Shown in pieces: positions 12,312 to 24,968 of a DNA stretch of 64,000 nucleotides (positions are counted from its first letter, which is position 1; the number at the start of each line of letters is the position of its first letter). Under the pieces are notes generated by a model. The model had not been told where the DNA came from. It was given only the letters and a program-made list of their open reading frames with translations, and did no database searches. The position numbers and the translations under genes were made by a program. The DNA lies in the NCBI GenBank assembly GCA_018389105.1, contig JACATO010000095.1, positions 2,787,501 to 2,851,500 of the forward strand, in the 5' to 3' direction. The stretch is from Nautilus pompilius (Eukaryota; Mollusca; Cephalopoda; Nautilida; Nautilidae).

Positions 12312-13704
12312 TCATTTGGTACGCAGAAACTTTTGCAATTCTTCCTCCCCAGATTTGAAGCAAGCCCATAAGCGGGTGGTCCCAATGAAAAGATATCGGT
12401 GACCATTAGAAATAAAGGGGTCGCACACACAAAACAATTCTGCCCTTAACTGGCTGATAGATACCAACAGAACGGGGGGGGGAACCAGATGAAATATTGG
12501 CCTTCGCGGCGTCTATTGACAAGCCTGTTATTACGTAAGACAAAGGGTCTTCTCTCTTGTTCCGTCTAGTGTTTGCCAGGCCCGTCAATGAAAGACTAGC
12601 GGCACCGAGATACTGGAAAGGGTCATTCTACAGAGAGATAAGATATTTAATCGGTACCTGGTAGGGTAGTCAGCGTGCATGTTATTGGCGCGAGAGCGGT
12701 GTCGATGAAATGAAAGATGACATAAATTTGCCTCTTGATACAGCGCATTGTGGAAGGTTTCTAAGGTAATAACCGACGGCTCTGAGATGAGAGCAGATAC
12801 TGTTGACAGAGCTGCACACACACAAATCACCGCATAAACAAATAAGTTTCCAATCAGTTGACGACGGGATGGACATTAGGAGAAAATCGCCGCTCAATCT
12901 GATAGATTTAACAGAAATTTTAAGAGCATATCTAAGGTAGGAATGGATATACATGTATGGCGGTGTTAATCTGTCTCATGCATTGTAAAATAAAATCTTA
13001 AGAGCTAACAGAAAATATGAAGGTTAAAAACAAAATCAAAATGCTAACTTCTTTTTTTTCCAAATGCACGTGCAACTTAAATTACAGTTTTCGAAATAAA
13101 CTTTGTCCTTTCACAATCGTTTGAATTCGTGCTATTTTAAGCCATCGCTGCTCATTCCTTTCCCCATTGTGTATAATGGAAAACTGATTGGTACAAGGCG
13201 AGTGCAAGCAAAATGGATTCAGTTGGTATCCTTTCATTAACTATCGCATAGCAAGTTCTTATGTTCCGTATTGTTTTGGCTCGACCTTGATTACAATACT
13301 TTTGGAAACGAGAGAGTGATTGATATCCACTAGAGAAACGTTGGGCGTCTTTCTACTCTCCGGTGGGTGGTGTTCTTGCCTGTATTTACTAGAACGGCCC
13401 GCTGTCCCGACTTCCTTCCTGTCAGTCTTTGGGCCAGCAGCGCTGTGGCGGCGTTTCCGGAGAGCACCTGCCCACAGTTGGGAAGTTTGCGATGGTAAAC
13501 GCAACTCGGACTTGGCTTTATGCGTGATAAAGTTGCGGATTAGTTTGGTATGCTTAACGACCAACAAGACCAGTTGACCCCTAATCCCGCACCCTGATTA
13601 ACGTCTTTCCTTTCTCCGTACTTTAAGATGCACGCGAATTCAACAAAACCACCGGAAAGGCGCAGCTCGAACGCTCCGACCATCCGTATTAATCTACAGC
13701 ATCC
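12312..13704. other. Non-coding stretch
   Basis: Short frames on both strands have no recognisable motif. No RNA gene was seen. Confidence 0.6.
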
Positions 13705-13747
13705 CACAATGCACCAGCCCATATTGTAAACAAAAACACGTGGCGCT
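13705..13747 (+). repeat. Copy A of a dispersed direct repeat
   Basis: This segment (cccacaatgcaccagcccat onward, through gtaaacaaaaacacgtggcg) matches 15310-15352 at about 35 of 43 positions. The two copies are in the same orientation and about 1.6 kb apart, on either side of the Gypsy integrase relic. Each carries a CACGTG E-box. Confidence 0.65.
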
Positions 13748-14389
13748 TTGCTGAAACGGTACGGTTATTGTATCAAACGTTTTCCTTCTTTCGGAAATAA
13801 CAATAAATCTTGCAACTTCGACAGTTGGCCTGAAAGAAAAAGTAATTTATTTCAACCAATTTAAACGATAATAGTGCACTTGCAGTCGTTTTAAATTACC
13901 ACAGAATGAAAAAAAAAATAAAAAATACAATTCGGTGTAAATCGAACAGAACAGATCTGTGATAACCGTATGAGTAGTACTCTATCAGCTTATGCTTTTG
14001 ACGGTTCTATAATAGCATTATTTCTTAATAGTTTCTACCGGACTTATGCCTTCACATTCCATTTATTCCTTCTTTTTTCCCCTTTTGAAAATGAGATATC
14101 TGAAAGCATTATAGCTAAAAGTGTTGACAGTTTAATTTATCTGAACTATGTATTATAATAAATTAAAATGGAGGAACTTCTGTTACTGTAGTCATAATTA
14201 TCAAATAGAAATCCATTTAACCTTATAAAACGTCAGTTCAGCCTAAGTGAAATCGTTATATGACAGACATGCTACGTTGGCAATGTGGAAATCACCTTTA
14301 AAATGGCATTAACGCATTTCAAAGCTACACTTTAAAACAACGTTCAGGGTCCGACTTGAGCACTTACTTAGATTAGAGCAGAGTCTCTA
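13748..14389. other. AT-rich non-coding stretch
   Basis: No recognisable feature. It may contain degraded downstream sequence of the retroelement that lies to its right on the minus strand. Confidence 0.5.
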
Positions 14390-15245
14390 AACTTGCTGAG
14401 GTCTGACCGTGACGAGATGAGTTTTCTCAAAAGTATTTGGATCTATCTCTGAGATCACAGGCGCGTGATTATCGGGAATATCCATTATGTCGGACTTATC
14501 TGATTTACTCTCATTGATAGGTTCTTCAGGTATCTAAACAGATCCAGCTTGCTCAATATATTTCCTCATCTGTGTAGAACCTTTTGTACTCCACACCATC
14601 TTGGGACTTAAGAACCACACTGCTTCTTTCCTTCCTCACTACATCACTGGATTACAGGGTGTAGATGGGTTGTTCTTCCTCTTCTCCTCCACAAAGACCT
14701 TATCTTTTATTGCAATACCATCTGCTTTAACACTGCTTTTCTCGTAAGTATAAAGTTTCCCTCTAGACTTCATTTCATTGTCTCTGTCTCTTACTCGAGT
14801 CCTCCATGTCACGCAACTCTGACAGCCTGGTTCTTATTTAACTGCTAAACAAGAGTTCGGTCGAACTCACGCGCCAGTAGGCATTTCAGCAATTCTTTTC
14901 TCCAATCCTGCTTCTCCACTTGTGCAATCTTGAACGTTTCAGTTTAGAACGGTTCTGTCCACTTCCCCAATTAGCCTGCGTCAAATATGTAGTCACTCTT
15001 TGGCGGTTGATATCTCGACCACTCCGGAACTGTTGAAGTTCCATCGCAGTAAGCTGTGGATTATTGTCACTTCTTAGAGTGGATGGCAGGCCATGGTCAG
15101 CATATATACTTTCAAGAGATTCTGTGATCTCAATGCCGGTGGACCGCTTAATACGCCCCGGCGACCCTGGAGCACTCGATGAATCGGCAGGTGTGTCAAA
15201 TTCGACAATTCCACGAATATCTACCGCTGCCCATCCTATCTGCCA
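14390..15245 (-). pseudogene. Decayed Ty3/Gypsy retrotransposon integrase
   Basis: Reading leftwards from about 15245, the minus strand encodes fragments of a retroelement integrase. Near 15040-15140 the reading contains YADHGLPSTLRSDNNPQLTA, matching the Gypsy block around the second catalytic Asp (HGLP...SDNGPQF). It continues through a weak THYLTQANG-type block and a KLKR segment, a TELLF/IRTRL segment that fits the ...AELLFNRKIRTKLPEL region, an ELRDME segment and an LKSQDGVEYKRFYTDEE-like C-terminal end. Many stops and frame changes are present and no gag, reverse transcriptase or LTR was recognised, so only the 3' part of pol survives. As an internal genomic copy it is plainly inactive. 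Confidence 0.8.
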
Positions 15246-15309
15246 TACTTATATTACTCGCTATTCCGTAAACTTCTTAATCTTCATCGCCAGTTCTGGT
15301 GAACTTTCG

Positions 15310-15352
15310 CCCACGATGCATCAGTCCATGTAGTAAACAAAAGCACGTGGCA
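15310..15352 (+). repeat. Copy B of the dispersed direct repeat
   Basis: Partner of 13705-13747 (cccacgatgcatcagtccat through gtaaacaaaagcacgtggca). The match stops abruptly on the left and fades on the right. A remnant of terminal repeats around the Gypsy relic or a short SINE/MITE core are both possible. Confidence 0.65.
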
Positions 15353-16395
15353 CCGCTCTAAAAAGGTAGAATTACACCACGCCCGAGAAGGGAGACGCTG
15401 CGAGCCCTGAACAGGTGTGGAAGGGGGAGGGGTCAGAGCGGGGATTCTCGTTCATTGAAGCTTTGCTCCCAGTAAATTGCAACGAAATAAAAGCTGCCAA
15501 CCTCTCGTACTCTCTCCCTCCCCGAGCCTGTCAGGGTCTCTGGCAAAGAAATCCATCACCTGTGGGGCGGCATCAGGCAGTCTGGCATTTTGCAGCTAAT
15601 GGCGAAGGTGCATGTCTCGCGAAAAGGGGCCAAAGCCCTCTGGCTCCCACTCGTTCCGGGATCATCGATGCCCTCCAGCTTGACAGCATGAGTCTGCTAC
15701 GACTGCCACTCCCTCCCTCTCTTCCCCGTCTCTCCTACACAAGAACTCCATTAATCAGATATGAACACGAAAATACTTATACGACCGGAGTTCGGTTTCA
15801 GCTGGAAAGCTCCCCATCACATCGACAGTCTCCTAGACATTCTTCCGCCCCTGCCTGCCACCGTCTGAATAATTACGGTTTTCAGTGACTTTCTTTTATT
15901 TCAGTGTTCGTTAGAATTTAGCCAGACCTCCATTTTCGTTGTTCTTCTGTTCGGTTTCCGTTAGCGATCGGGTTAGTTCGGCCTAAATTCGGTTAAATGA
16001 TTTTAATTTTTTTTTTTTTTGGTACTAGTAGTATTAGTACTAGTAGTATTAGTAGTAGTTATTGTTGTTGTTGTTGTGTCCTTTTTAGTGCTACGTTTTC
16101 TTTCCTGTCAGCATCAGAATTAACGAAATGACCAATGAACGCAGTCACGTGTTCATCGTCTGCCCAACAAAAAAAAGAAAAAAACACGGTCCCCTGGCGG
16201 CTATGACGTCATGACTGCCGAAGACGGTCGGCCGCGCCCGGTTTCCGACAAGACTTGTCGCGGAGATGCCCGGTGCTAGATCGAGGCGTCCCTATTGACG
16301 GTCTGCCCAAAGAAGCGCTCTGCTCTAAAACAATGTGTCAAATCAGAACCCAGCCAGCTGGCAGTCATGCGCCGCTCTGACTGAAAAAACGATTT
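15353..16395. other. Non-coding stretch
   Basis: Contains a run of T near 16007-16020 and a TAG/TTG triplet-rich patch near 16022-16076. The 157-codon frame at 15415-15888 has no recognisable domain and no splice context that I trust. Confidence 0.55.
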
Positions 16396-16397
16396 TG

Positions 16398-16432
<35 letters not shown>

Positions 16433-16453
16433 TCTCTCTCTTCCATCATCATC

Positions 16454-16485
<32 letters not shown>

Positions 16486-16514
16486 CATCTCTCTCTCTTC
16501 TCTCTCTTTCCATC

Positions 16515-16553
<39 letters not shown>
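16396..16553. repeat. (CT)n compound microsatellite
   Basis: Long CT runs broken by three copies of a CCATCATCAT/CCATCT spacer. Frames through it are Ser/Leu or Arg/Glu repeats and spurious. Confidence 0.97.
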
Positions 16554-19500
16554 TTTCAGTTACTTAATTTTATAAACATCGAGATGAAAGCACAACTTTC
16601 AGCCTTGGTAAGAAAATCATCCCACACCCAACACACCCATCCACCCACACACATACTTTGAATATCCTAACAAGTTTTGAGCAAAATAGTCGGGGCACAG
16701 AAAATGAGTAGTTCCGTATCCAGTGAAATCCTGGCTGTATGGGACAGATTAAAACAACAACAAAATTGGTATCTTTAGAGGTATTCTGTTCGTCGCTAAG
16801 TATTCGACCGTGTTTTCGGCACCACCAACTTCTTTCGGGAGATGAAGCTGCTTTGCATCAGCTCCCCGGCAGCCAGCTGGAGCTAAACTTATCGCGAAAA
16901 CATAAAAAAGGGAGAGAGACGGGAGGTGGCTAAAATCCCGATACCATTTCTGTAAATAAGCTCCACGTGATCCCTATACACGGCGACAGATATCAAAACA
17001 ATCTGCGATTCTGTTATTATACGTATCATTGTAGAAGAACTTATACCCCTCCTTCCCACGCTGCGAGCGCCGGTTCTTTCCCTGCGATCACCAGAGCAGA
17101 ATGGAAGACCGAATGAGCAATGACGACGGACAGAAGATACCGAGGTGGTCGATAAATGGGAAACGGGACTTTATTTCGGCCTAAAGAGCGCGCGAGAATT
17201 TCAAACATCTATATTCTCCTTTACTTTATTTTATGTAATCTTGAATAGAAAACTCTGTAACATACAGACAGCTTTATAGCCGTCTGACCAATTTAGCTGA
17301 AGCAGTTTTCTTCTTATTCTTCTTTTATTTAGCAGCAGCTTCCACGCGAACCCCGACGGGCAGGGATTTCAAGTCGTCTTGCGTTCTTCCTTTTCCGTTT
17401 GGTATCGAGCCATGTACAACGAAAAGCATCGTAAACTGTAGAATAGATTTACGACCAAGAAAGAAAAAAAAATTGTAATTTTTTAATCTGTTTATATTAT
17501 ATATTATTATTAGTGGTGGTGTTCTGATCTATTTTTTTTTTAATTCTCTGATCTATTTTTTTTTTTATTCCCAAAGCGCGGAGAATACCACTTGTGCTTT
17601 GGTCGCCGTTGCTAAGCGAAGTCGGACGAGTGACTTCCAGGTTCAAGCTGTGGCTCCACGAGGATTTATGACTTTGTATTTATACGCTCTCCCGGGAGAT
17701 AAGAAGCCATTCGAATGAAAAAGATAATAAAACTGCCTTAAAATATATATATATATAAAAAAAAAACTTTACACAAATGAGAATACTGATCTTCAAAGGA
17801 AAATTGGTCGTATTTTTAAAAGGAAAATTACAGTATATACATGTGAGGTGTTTTCACGTTCTACTTTCGTTATGTTGGCTACCACCACGTGATCATCAAA
17901 ACTACCTTTAGATTTCATGTCACGTGTTGTGTGATTTAGGTAAAAAGATAATTAACAAAACTCACGGAAGAGCATATCTTCCTCGTACTGTACCCAATAA
18001 AAGCTCAACGACACTGATTCGGTTTATGTATTATTATTTCTTTTTGCTTGTCTGTGAGCTTAACTGAATGTTTTTCCAATGCTACTCTATTCGGGGACAG
18101 TTTCGCCCACTAGATCACGGTAGTTAAAGTTCGGAAATAATTAGCGACATCGATCAGGTCCGTTCGTATCTGCCAAATAAATCTCCATTATCAGTCAGAA
18201 ACAGAAACAATGGGCATGCTCGGCATCTAACTCGTTACAGTTACAGGTTAACACAGAAGAGCTACATATTCTTCTTCTCTGAACATCACTGTCTACAGAA
18301 CACCTTCCTGCGCGACCGTATAGGGTTTCTTTCTGCTTACTGCTGTTTTCTCTGGGGAGCAAAACCCTGCAAGAACACACTCTCGGTCGTCCCTGGTGAC
18401 AGACAGACAGACAGTCAGTCAGTCCACGAGCGCGCTCGTCTGTATCTCCAGACCTGAGCTCCTATTAGAGTTGTTCCTTCAGTATATGGCGTCCTCGGGT
18501 AAGTTGTTCGCGTCGGCTTGGTAGTTATTTATGAGAAGCCTTTGTAGGACTTTTCAGCGTTGGTCTGTCTTATCTTTGTATGTGACTGATGTCGTTCCTG
18601 CCCGTGTGAGTGCTTGACAACCTTGTTTTTCCAGTTGATCGGCTTTCTCATCTTCGTCAATGTCACATGGATAACTGACCAGATGTGCTGGCATCTCTCA
18701 TAAAAACAGGCAGCGACTAAACTACGCCGCTTCTGAGTTCTCGCTTTTAAGGGATTCGAGTAGGAACAACGCATCTGCTAGAAACTCCATCGCCAATATC
18801 TTCTGCAGGTAGAAAGTTATCTGCTTCTAAGAACCTTATAGTTCGAGCAAATAATACCTGTAAAACGCACTTTGTTAGTTCTCTGACCGTGGAGTAGTTA
18901 GTATACGTCTCGGCTCCCTCTATCTCTGGCCAGCTGACTCATTTGTGTAGATTGGTAACCAGATTCTCTCAACCCCTTAAAACCGTTCATCTAAAGGATT
19001 TGGAAAGGGACTGTGTTATATTTAAAAGCAGTTGTTCAGACATCCTAATGTTGCGCTTATAAAGTTTAAAGTTAGGTAACTTGAGAGCCCTTTAAAGGGC
19101 CTATCTGTGAACATTTTCCCATGTCTACGGCCACGAGGAAATAGAGAAAGATTTTCGATAGGGAGTAAGTAAGTGGCTTTCTTTTACTTACGCCCTGGTT
19201 GGTCTAACTGTCAGGGAGAGGGGGAGGTGAGTTTGGGGGCGGGACAAAATAAACAGGAGAAAAAACCTTGATTTACTCTTTTGATGCCTATGTTCTGATA
19301 GGTCCAGCGAAGGTAAAAACCTCAGGGGTTCACAACCAGATCTGGAATTCGGTTGATCGAAACAAAACTAGGGGGGGGGAGAGAAAGGTGATGTGGAGTC
19401 TCTAATTAGACCTCTTACGCTAACAAACCGCCCCAGTGTTGACACACCGACGCTCAGCCAGCAGGCCCCTGCCGCGACCACAACCGTTCGGCGGCCGTCT

Positions 19501-21939
19501 TCGTTTTCATAACCCGAGTCCCTTTAATAACAACGTGCGTCGTCGTCGCTAGCTCTCGCTCTCCGCCGGCCGGCGAGACAATCCATAACGTTCCTTCAGA
19601 ACGCGGGCCAATCTTAGCGGGCGGACTTCCACCGGCAATCCGAACAGGGGCCCCGGCTTCCTACCGCATCGCTGCTTCTAACCACCCGCCTGGCTCTCCG
19701 CTAAACGAATCGGGGCGCCCGCGATTTCAATAGCTGTAATAGTGCGATTAGCCCGACTGATCGATCGCGGATCTATATCAAACACTACGTACCTGAATGG
19801 CGTTGCGAGTTAGTTTGGGGGGGGGCTTAATACGATTAGGGAGAACCCGGCTCTCGCGGAGAGAGACACGACAAGGAGCCGGTCCAAAATCGAGTGGTGG
19901 CTTGTAGGAGCTAACAACAAGCGATCGCCGATGACGCCTCTCCCTCCGCGCGCCCGACCCAGACGAACTGGCTGGAGCCAAGCAGCAGCAGCTGTTAGAT
20001 ACAGTAACGCATCATTTTGTATAAAGCCCCGGCTTGCCCGCCCCCAACCCCTGCCCTACAGAGATGCAGATCTCTCAACAGCCGGCAGTTGCGGAGGAAA
20101 ATATAACAAATCTCCTTCTTGCTTCGAGGTGTAGGACGCCTAACGGAAAACCCTTACAAAAGTCAAATGATGTCAGATCCCCTCCCGCCTTTCGTGGGTT
20201 AGGGAGGGGGGTGATACTGCTAAAGTTCCCCCCATCTTGATATCCCTTCCAGCGAGGTTTGGGAACATGTGCCTTTAGTGTACATCTTTGAAAAAAAACA
20301 AAAAAACCGCATCAACACTCTCACGCCCTGGTAATCGATCGCAACAACAAGGAGTAAATAAAGACGGGCCAGACGCCGTTGTCAGGGGGAGGACACTTTT
20401 ATAGGGGCCTCAAATGCCAAAAGTATTGCTCGAATCGTCGTCAAAAGCTTCCAGAGACATTGTTTGCAACAAAAAAAAAGGAAAAAGAACGTGTTTCTGA
20501 TAATCTTCTTGTCTTTCCGTTGAGCAGGCAAGTCCCGTAACTCCTGAAGCGTTTTACACAGCTTACAACAACAACAGCAGCAGCAGCAGCAGCATAATAA
20601 TAATAATACGAAAAAGAAGTTTTCTTTGTTTAGGACTAACCCTAACCCGGCGCTAGTGAACGGCCCAAGAATCGGAAAACCGGAAATCACAAGATGCCAA
20701 TTCCGCCCGACCGGATGTCTTACCACGGAACACGTGTGCGACAGAAATGCATGTTCTCGCTATTACACCGCCATGAACAGTCAGGAAATTTCGTTTCTCA
20801 GCCTAAATAAGCAGCAGAACGAATTACAGCGCAACCCAGGCAGGCATTGCTTACGGCCGCAACTGTTTGTTTGCACCATTCTTTTTTCAAACTGCTTCAT
20901 AACCTGAAGCCCTCGATTATTCTTGTGATTTTAAATGCCTTTTGAGGATTCCTCTGGACAACTTTCTTGTCCTTTCTTCTTTATGCTTTCTTTTGTTGGT
21001 AAACGAAAGTCTTCCCAGCTACTTGCCGCGTCGAAGAAGGCGCGGGAACTGATAAATTCATTCAATGCGTACTATTCGTGGCGCTAAGCGACCTTAACCC
21101 GCAATTAAAGGAGATGTCGCTCTTCTGGACAAGATGTCGTGCAGCGCTCATCACAAAAAATTCTTGAACAGTCTATTTTATACACAACTGAAATGTGCTC
21201 CTGAAAACTTTTACCGAAGAAATTTCAGTCCTTAACACTGTACATTTCTTAACAACTTAAGATGAATAAGAGTAACCAAGTTCGGTAAATTCTGCTTTAT
21301 GTTACGCTGAGCAGACACAAGTAAAAGGACACCCATTAATCCTTAGGCAACATCGTGTTAGATCAGTTAATGAGCATACAGTACGAGAAGAGTGTGTAAT
21401 TACTTCCGTCCGCTCGGTGTATATCGATATAATATCGTCGTATCGTTAACGATAATCGCTTAGCCAAACACTACAGTGGCCCGCGTCTAACAATATTAAC
21501 ATTATGGACCTTTTAAAGTACGCGGTTTGTTAAGCCTTAAGACGGGTCTTCTATAAAACGCTTCCCCTCTTTTGTTGGCGGCTTTGTGGATTGGCCGAAG
21601 GGTCAGTTTCCCTCCTCGCGCGGGTCCCTTCAACCAGAAATGCCGCACCATTCATTCTGAAGAGGCACTTCTCTTAATGGGGGAGGGCTGGCTGGCCTCG
21701 AGTTTCACGTCCCGAATTGTTGCGGTGATAATGGTAGGCTAAACTGGTCAGTCCATTAGAGACCGGGGCCTGCCGGTTTTCGCCGACCCCTCGCTGTTTC
21801 GGGCATGTTTAGGGCTTAATTGTTTCGCTGAGAGGTGCCACCCTACAGCGGAGAAGCCAGGATTCAATACAACAACTTTCAGCAGCCGCTAGTGTACCTC
21901 TGGAGTGACGTCACACGCATTTACAGTCGGGGTCCAAAA
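16554..21939. other. Non-coding DNA with a CpG-rich block
   Basis: No gene recognised. Two near-identical 22-bp units (tctgatctattttttttttaat) lie in tandem at about 17526-17570. A PuCAGA/CAGT run is at 18396-18424. The part at 19440-20240 is GC- and CpG-rich with dense TAAT cores and could be an island-type regulatory region. A CAG/AAT run lies at 20573-20608 next to an ACCCTAACCC telomere-like pair at 20638-20648. Nothing here reads as a protein. Confidence 0.5.
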
Positions 21940-22084
21940 ATGGCGGGTGCCGGAATCTGTCCTCGAGTGAGAGATCGGGCAAAGATTTATCAAACTGGAA
22001 CCCGGTCGGACAGAGAAACCGGAAGCGCAACCGAAAATAATTATTCAAATCCAGATTTGCTAAAAGAAGCTTCGGATTACAAAG
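21940..22084 (+). CDS. Possible first coding exon (weak)
   Basis: An ATG in the context AAAAATGGCG opens a 48-codon frame (MAGAGICPRVRDRAKIYQTG onward) that runs exactly to a splice-donor-like AAAG/GTTAAG, with the stop codon lying only inside the would-be intron. It lies in CpG-rich sequence with a TGACGTCA site about 35 bp upstream (near 21906-21913). The protein segment is hydrophilic and unlike anything I recognise. With one exon and a non-optimal donor, chance is a serious alternative. Confidence 0.2.
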
Positions 22085-22329
22085 GTTAAGTCACGCATCG
22101 GCAGTTGCCTCTGAACATGGCCGCCATGCCCCCAGTCTTCGTCGGCCATCACGTGGTTCGTTGCGGCCCTTCTTCATTGCTCTCTTCAAACATCGGCGAT
22201 ACAGAAAAGAGAAGAACGGGGCAAGACCCCCTGCCCATCAGCCGACCTGTTCCCGTCGGCACCCAGTCGCGCTGGACCAAGCAGAGTATCCCGACGGATA
22301 ACGACAGAGGGCGCACCCAGCCAACCGCG

Positions 22330-22410
22330 ATCCAGGAGGCTTCGGATTCCGTGAACTTCTTCCCCTTCTGTCGTCTTGGCCGCGGAGACGTCGCGCGAGC
22401 CCGCAAAATG
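22330..22410 (+). other. Possible 5' exon ending in ATG before a donor (weak)
   Basis: A pyrimidine-rich patch (cttcttccccttctgtcgtc) is followed by CpG-rich sequence and then AAAATG/GTGAGC, that is, an ATG immediately before a good donor. Ribosomal-protein genes of animals often start this way, with a pyrimidine tract at the cap site and an exon 1 that ends at the ATG. I found no matching exon 2 in the following kilobases, so the call stays tentative. Confidence 0.15.
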
Positions 22411-24880
22411 GTGAGCGAGATAGATGACGGTTGGTCCTGCCCCGGGCAGCGAGCGGTGTTTAGCCCCATTTAACAGAAGTAATCGGAACAGACAGTGGCG
22501 AGTCGGTGGAGGAACTGGAAATACGACGACCCATCCACCCGTAACTATTACCGGTCTCCTCCCCTTCCTGTCGAATTCCTTCTCCGTCTCTCTTTCTTCG
22601 TCTTCCCCATCCTTTTTTCTCTCGTTCCTCGTCCCTCTCTTTCTCTTTACCCTTAATACCATCGATCTGTAGCTCACTTCCCTTTATGTCCTCTGAACTA
22701 TAGAGCCGGCGAGCACTCAATGATTTATGTATTTCTTTCTAAGGGGATATTAAATACTTACTTTCTCACGCTGAAAGGGCTGTTTACAGTAAAGAACAGT
22801 GAACCCATTTAACTGGGGGACAAAGGGTGGACAGTTTTCAAAGCTCCATTTTTTATTTATTCTTTCTTAATCTACCCTAACCATATTTTCGAAAGTCGGG
22901 GGGATACAGCCATTCATTCCCTGTGTAGATCCCTGCTCCAAGTCCACTTTTATTCCTGCCTACTTACAACAAAAACACAGATTTCCTCTCTTCCTTTTAG
23001 GCCCTTAAAGAGAGAAGAGGGTTTTGTCCACTTCCGTCTGGGAATTAACATTCTTCAACTATTTACACCTACCTATACTCCAGCCTCGTTTGTTAATAAT
23101 ATCTGGTTATATATATATAATATATATCCTGCCCGAACTACTGAGTTAATCTTGCGTTAATCACGTAATAGCCGAGTTAATCGAAAGTCCTAGAACCACT
23201 CACCTAATATTTTCTTTAATACCAATCAAAATAGGAGACCCCCCACCATTAATTAGGCCATAGTTTCAGTAAAGAATTAAACTGTTCAATGATGCAGGAA
23301 TCCATATATATATAATCTAACAGCAGATTAACCAACCACGTGCGTGAGCCCTTTCTTATCTACTTTTCAGTTAGATGGCTGTATTAAGAGACCTCGAGTC
23401 GCCGTCTTAAAGTGTCCTTGTCGGTTTGGAACAAGCGTCTTCACGCTCTCTGTGAAGAAATTCGAGGAGAAAGCAGACAGATAGCAGCATCTGTGTGTTT
23501 AGGGAGAACAAAAAAAGAGAGGGGGGGGAAACGAAAATAGGAAATACAGTACGCCAGAGGGGGCACTGGAGAGAAAGATGAGAGCGATAAATAAGAGAAG
23601 ACGGACAGACACTTAACACCAGAAAAAGGATGGGAGTAACAGAGAGAGAGAGAGAGAGAGAGGCTAATTACCTTGATTATTTCAGCGTCAGTACTTTCGA
23701 TAATATCAGCAGTTCGTAATAGTACGGCGGTAAATAAGCCAGTCTGAAGAATTATCAATACGATTAAGTAGCCACTGTGGAGTTGACCCTAAGATAACCC
23801 TACATATATTATATCCCCGGAAACTTATGACGGACCAGTATTTGTGGAGGTCTCGCTGCAGACAGTTATCTGGGAGACTTTAAAAGGGCTCGGCAATTTT
23901 ACATTCGCGACAAATGAAAGATGAGTTAAAGGGGTGAGTGTGTGATCAGAGGGAAAGATGCGGAGACAGGTGTACAGCAGAAAGATATTTCGGTGAATTG
24001 CAACAAACGCCAAAACAGCGGTCAAACAACATAACGACCTCACAAACCGAGGATTACTTTCATTTTCCGCTACAATAAGTCCGAAATATCCGAGATTTGC
24101 CCCCATCCACCCCGACCCCTGGTTCTGACCACCACCACCTTGTTTGTTGATTCTTTTTGGGAAGGTGGGGGGGGGGAGAGTTTTCACTTAAGTTAGAAAG
24201 CATCCACACTTATAAGTGTGCAGAGATAATCCGGATTTCTATCAGAACCGACCGTAGGGGAGGGGTTCTGATTAGAAAAGCAGCAGGGTCTGAGGGTCCC
24301 CCCCCCCTCTCTCCCGGGTCTTCCCGAGTTCAATTTTACGGTAAAAAGATCAGCCGGATCGTTTGAGATGAGGAGAGTGGAGGGGGGGGGGAGAAGTCCC
24401 AGCGAGCACCCCGGGACCGTCTGTCTGTAGCAGGCCGTTAGAGACGGTCTTACATAGTCGACTGTCTTATGCTACATTAATTTATACGGGGCGCTTAGAA
24501 AGCAATTAGCGCCCCCACCCCGGGGAGTAATTAGGGCTCCGATGGCAGCCCTTATTTAAGGGAGTCCTTTCAAATCCGGTCGGTCTTTCAGTCGGATGGG
24601 AAGATGCGTGACCGAGTGACGAGAATACTACAGCGGCAGATGAATAAGGAAATTCCCCGGAGCGGGTGGGGTTGGGGTGGGGAGACATCACTCGGACAGT
24701 CAGACCCCGGACAGAGTCAGTCCTTCCTTCCTTTAGGTGGCTCGGATAGCCAAACACTCGCGCTCTGGCCGGGTAGATGCGCTGGCACCCCTACCAGGGT
24801 AGCTAACTACGCCCGCTAGGGGGTGGGTTCCCCCCCCCCCCAAGAAAGTCTACAGAAATACAGAAAGATCCGCCACTTAC
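22411..24880. other. Non-coding stretch, presumed intron of the minus-strand gene
   Basis: If the exon at 24881-24968 is real, this region is the start of its first intron. It holds several short microsatellites: a GA run at about 23640-23663 and alternating TA runs near 23107-23128 and 23305-23316. Homopolymer C- or G-runs lie near 24300, 24384 and 24831. A compact block at about 24470-24600 has AATTA and TTTAAG cores in GC-rich context. No second exon was recognised. Confidence 0.45.
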
Positions 24881-24968
24881 CTCCAGCGAGCAGTTGGAAG
24901 AGGATCAGGCCACAGATAAACACCCCGGGCGCGGATCCTTTGCTAACCGGGTAGTTGGCCATCATCAT
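24881..24968 (-). CDS. First coding exon of a secreted or membrane protein
   Basis: On the minus strand an ATG triplet series (24968, 24965, 24962) opens a frame reading MMMANYPVSKGSAPG and then VFICGLILFQLLAG before a consensus donor, GGA-G/GTAAGT at 24880-24875. The exon therefore ends in phase 1 after 29 codons plus one base. The 14-residue hydrophobic run after a short polar, Lys-containing N-terminus is a textbook signal peptide or signal anchor. The third ATG has the best Kozak context (GATGATGG), so the true start may be two codons later. Upstream (25000-25800) is CpG-rich, as expected for a promoter. The 30 residues are too few to name the protein. No other exon was recognised; the rest would lie leftwards, possibly beyond the window. 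Confidence 0.6.

Noticed and set aside
16276-16661. Frame of 108 codons through the CT repeat
   Set aside because: Ser/Leu repeats encoded by a microsatellite.
22105-22677. Overlapping frames of 106-163 codons on both strands
   Set aside because: The DNA is CpG-rich and poor in stops. None of the translations shows a known domain and the frames overlap in opposing directions.
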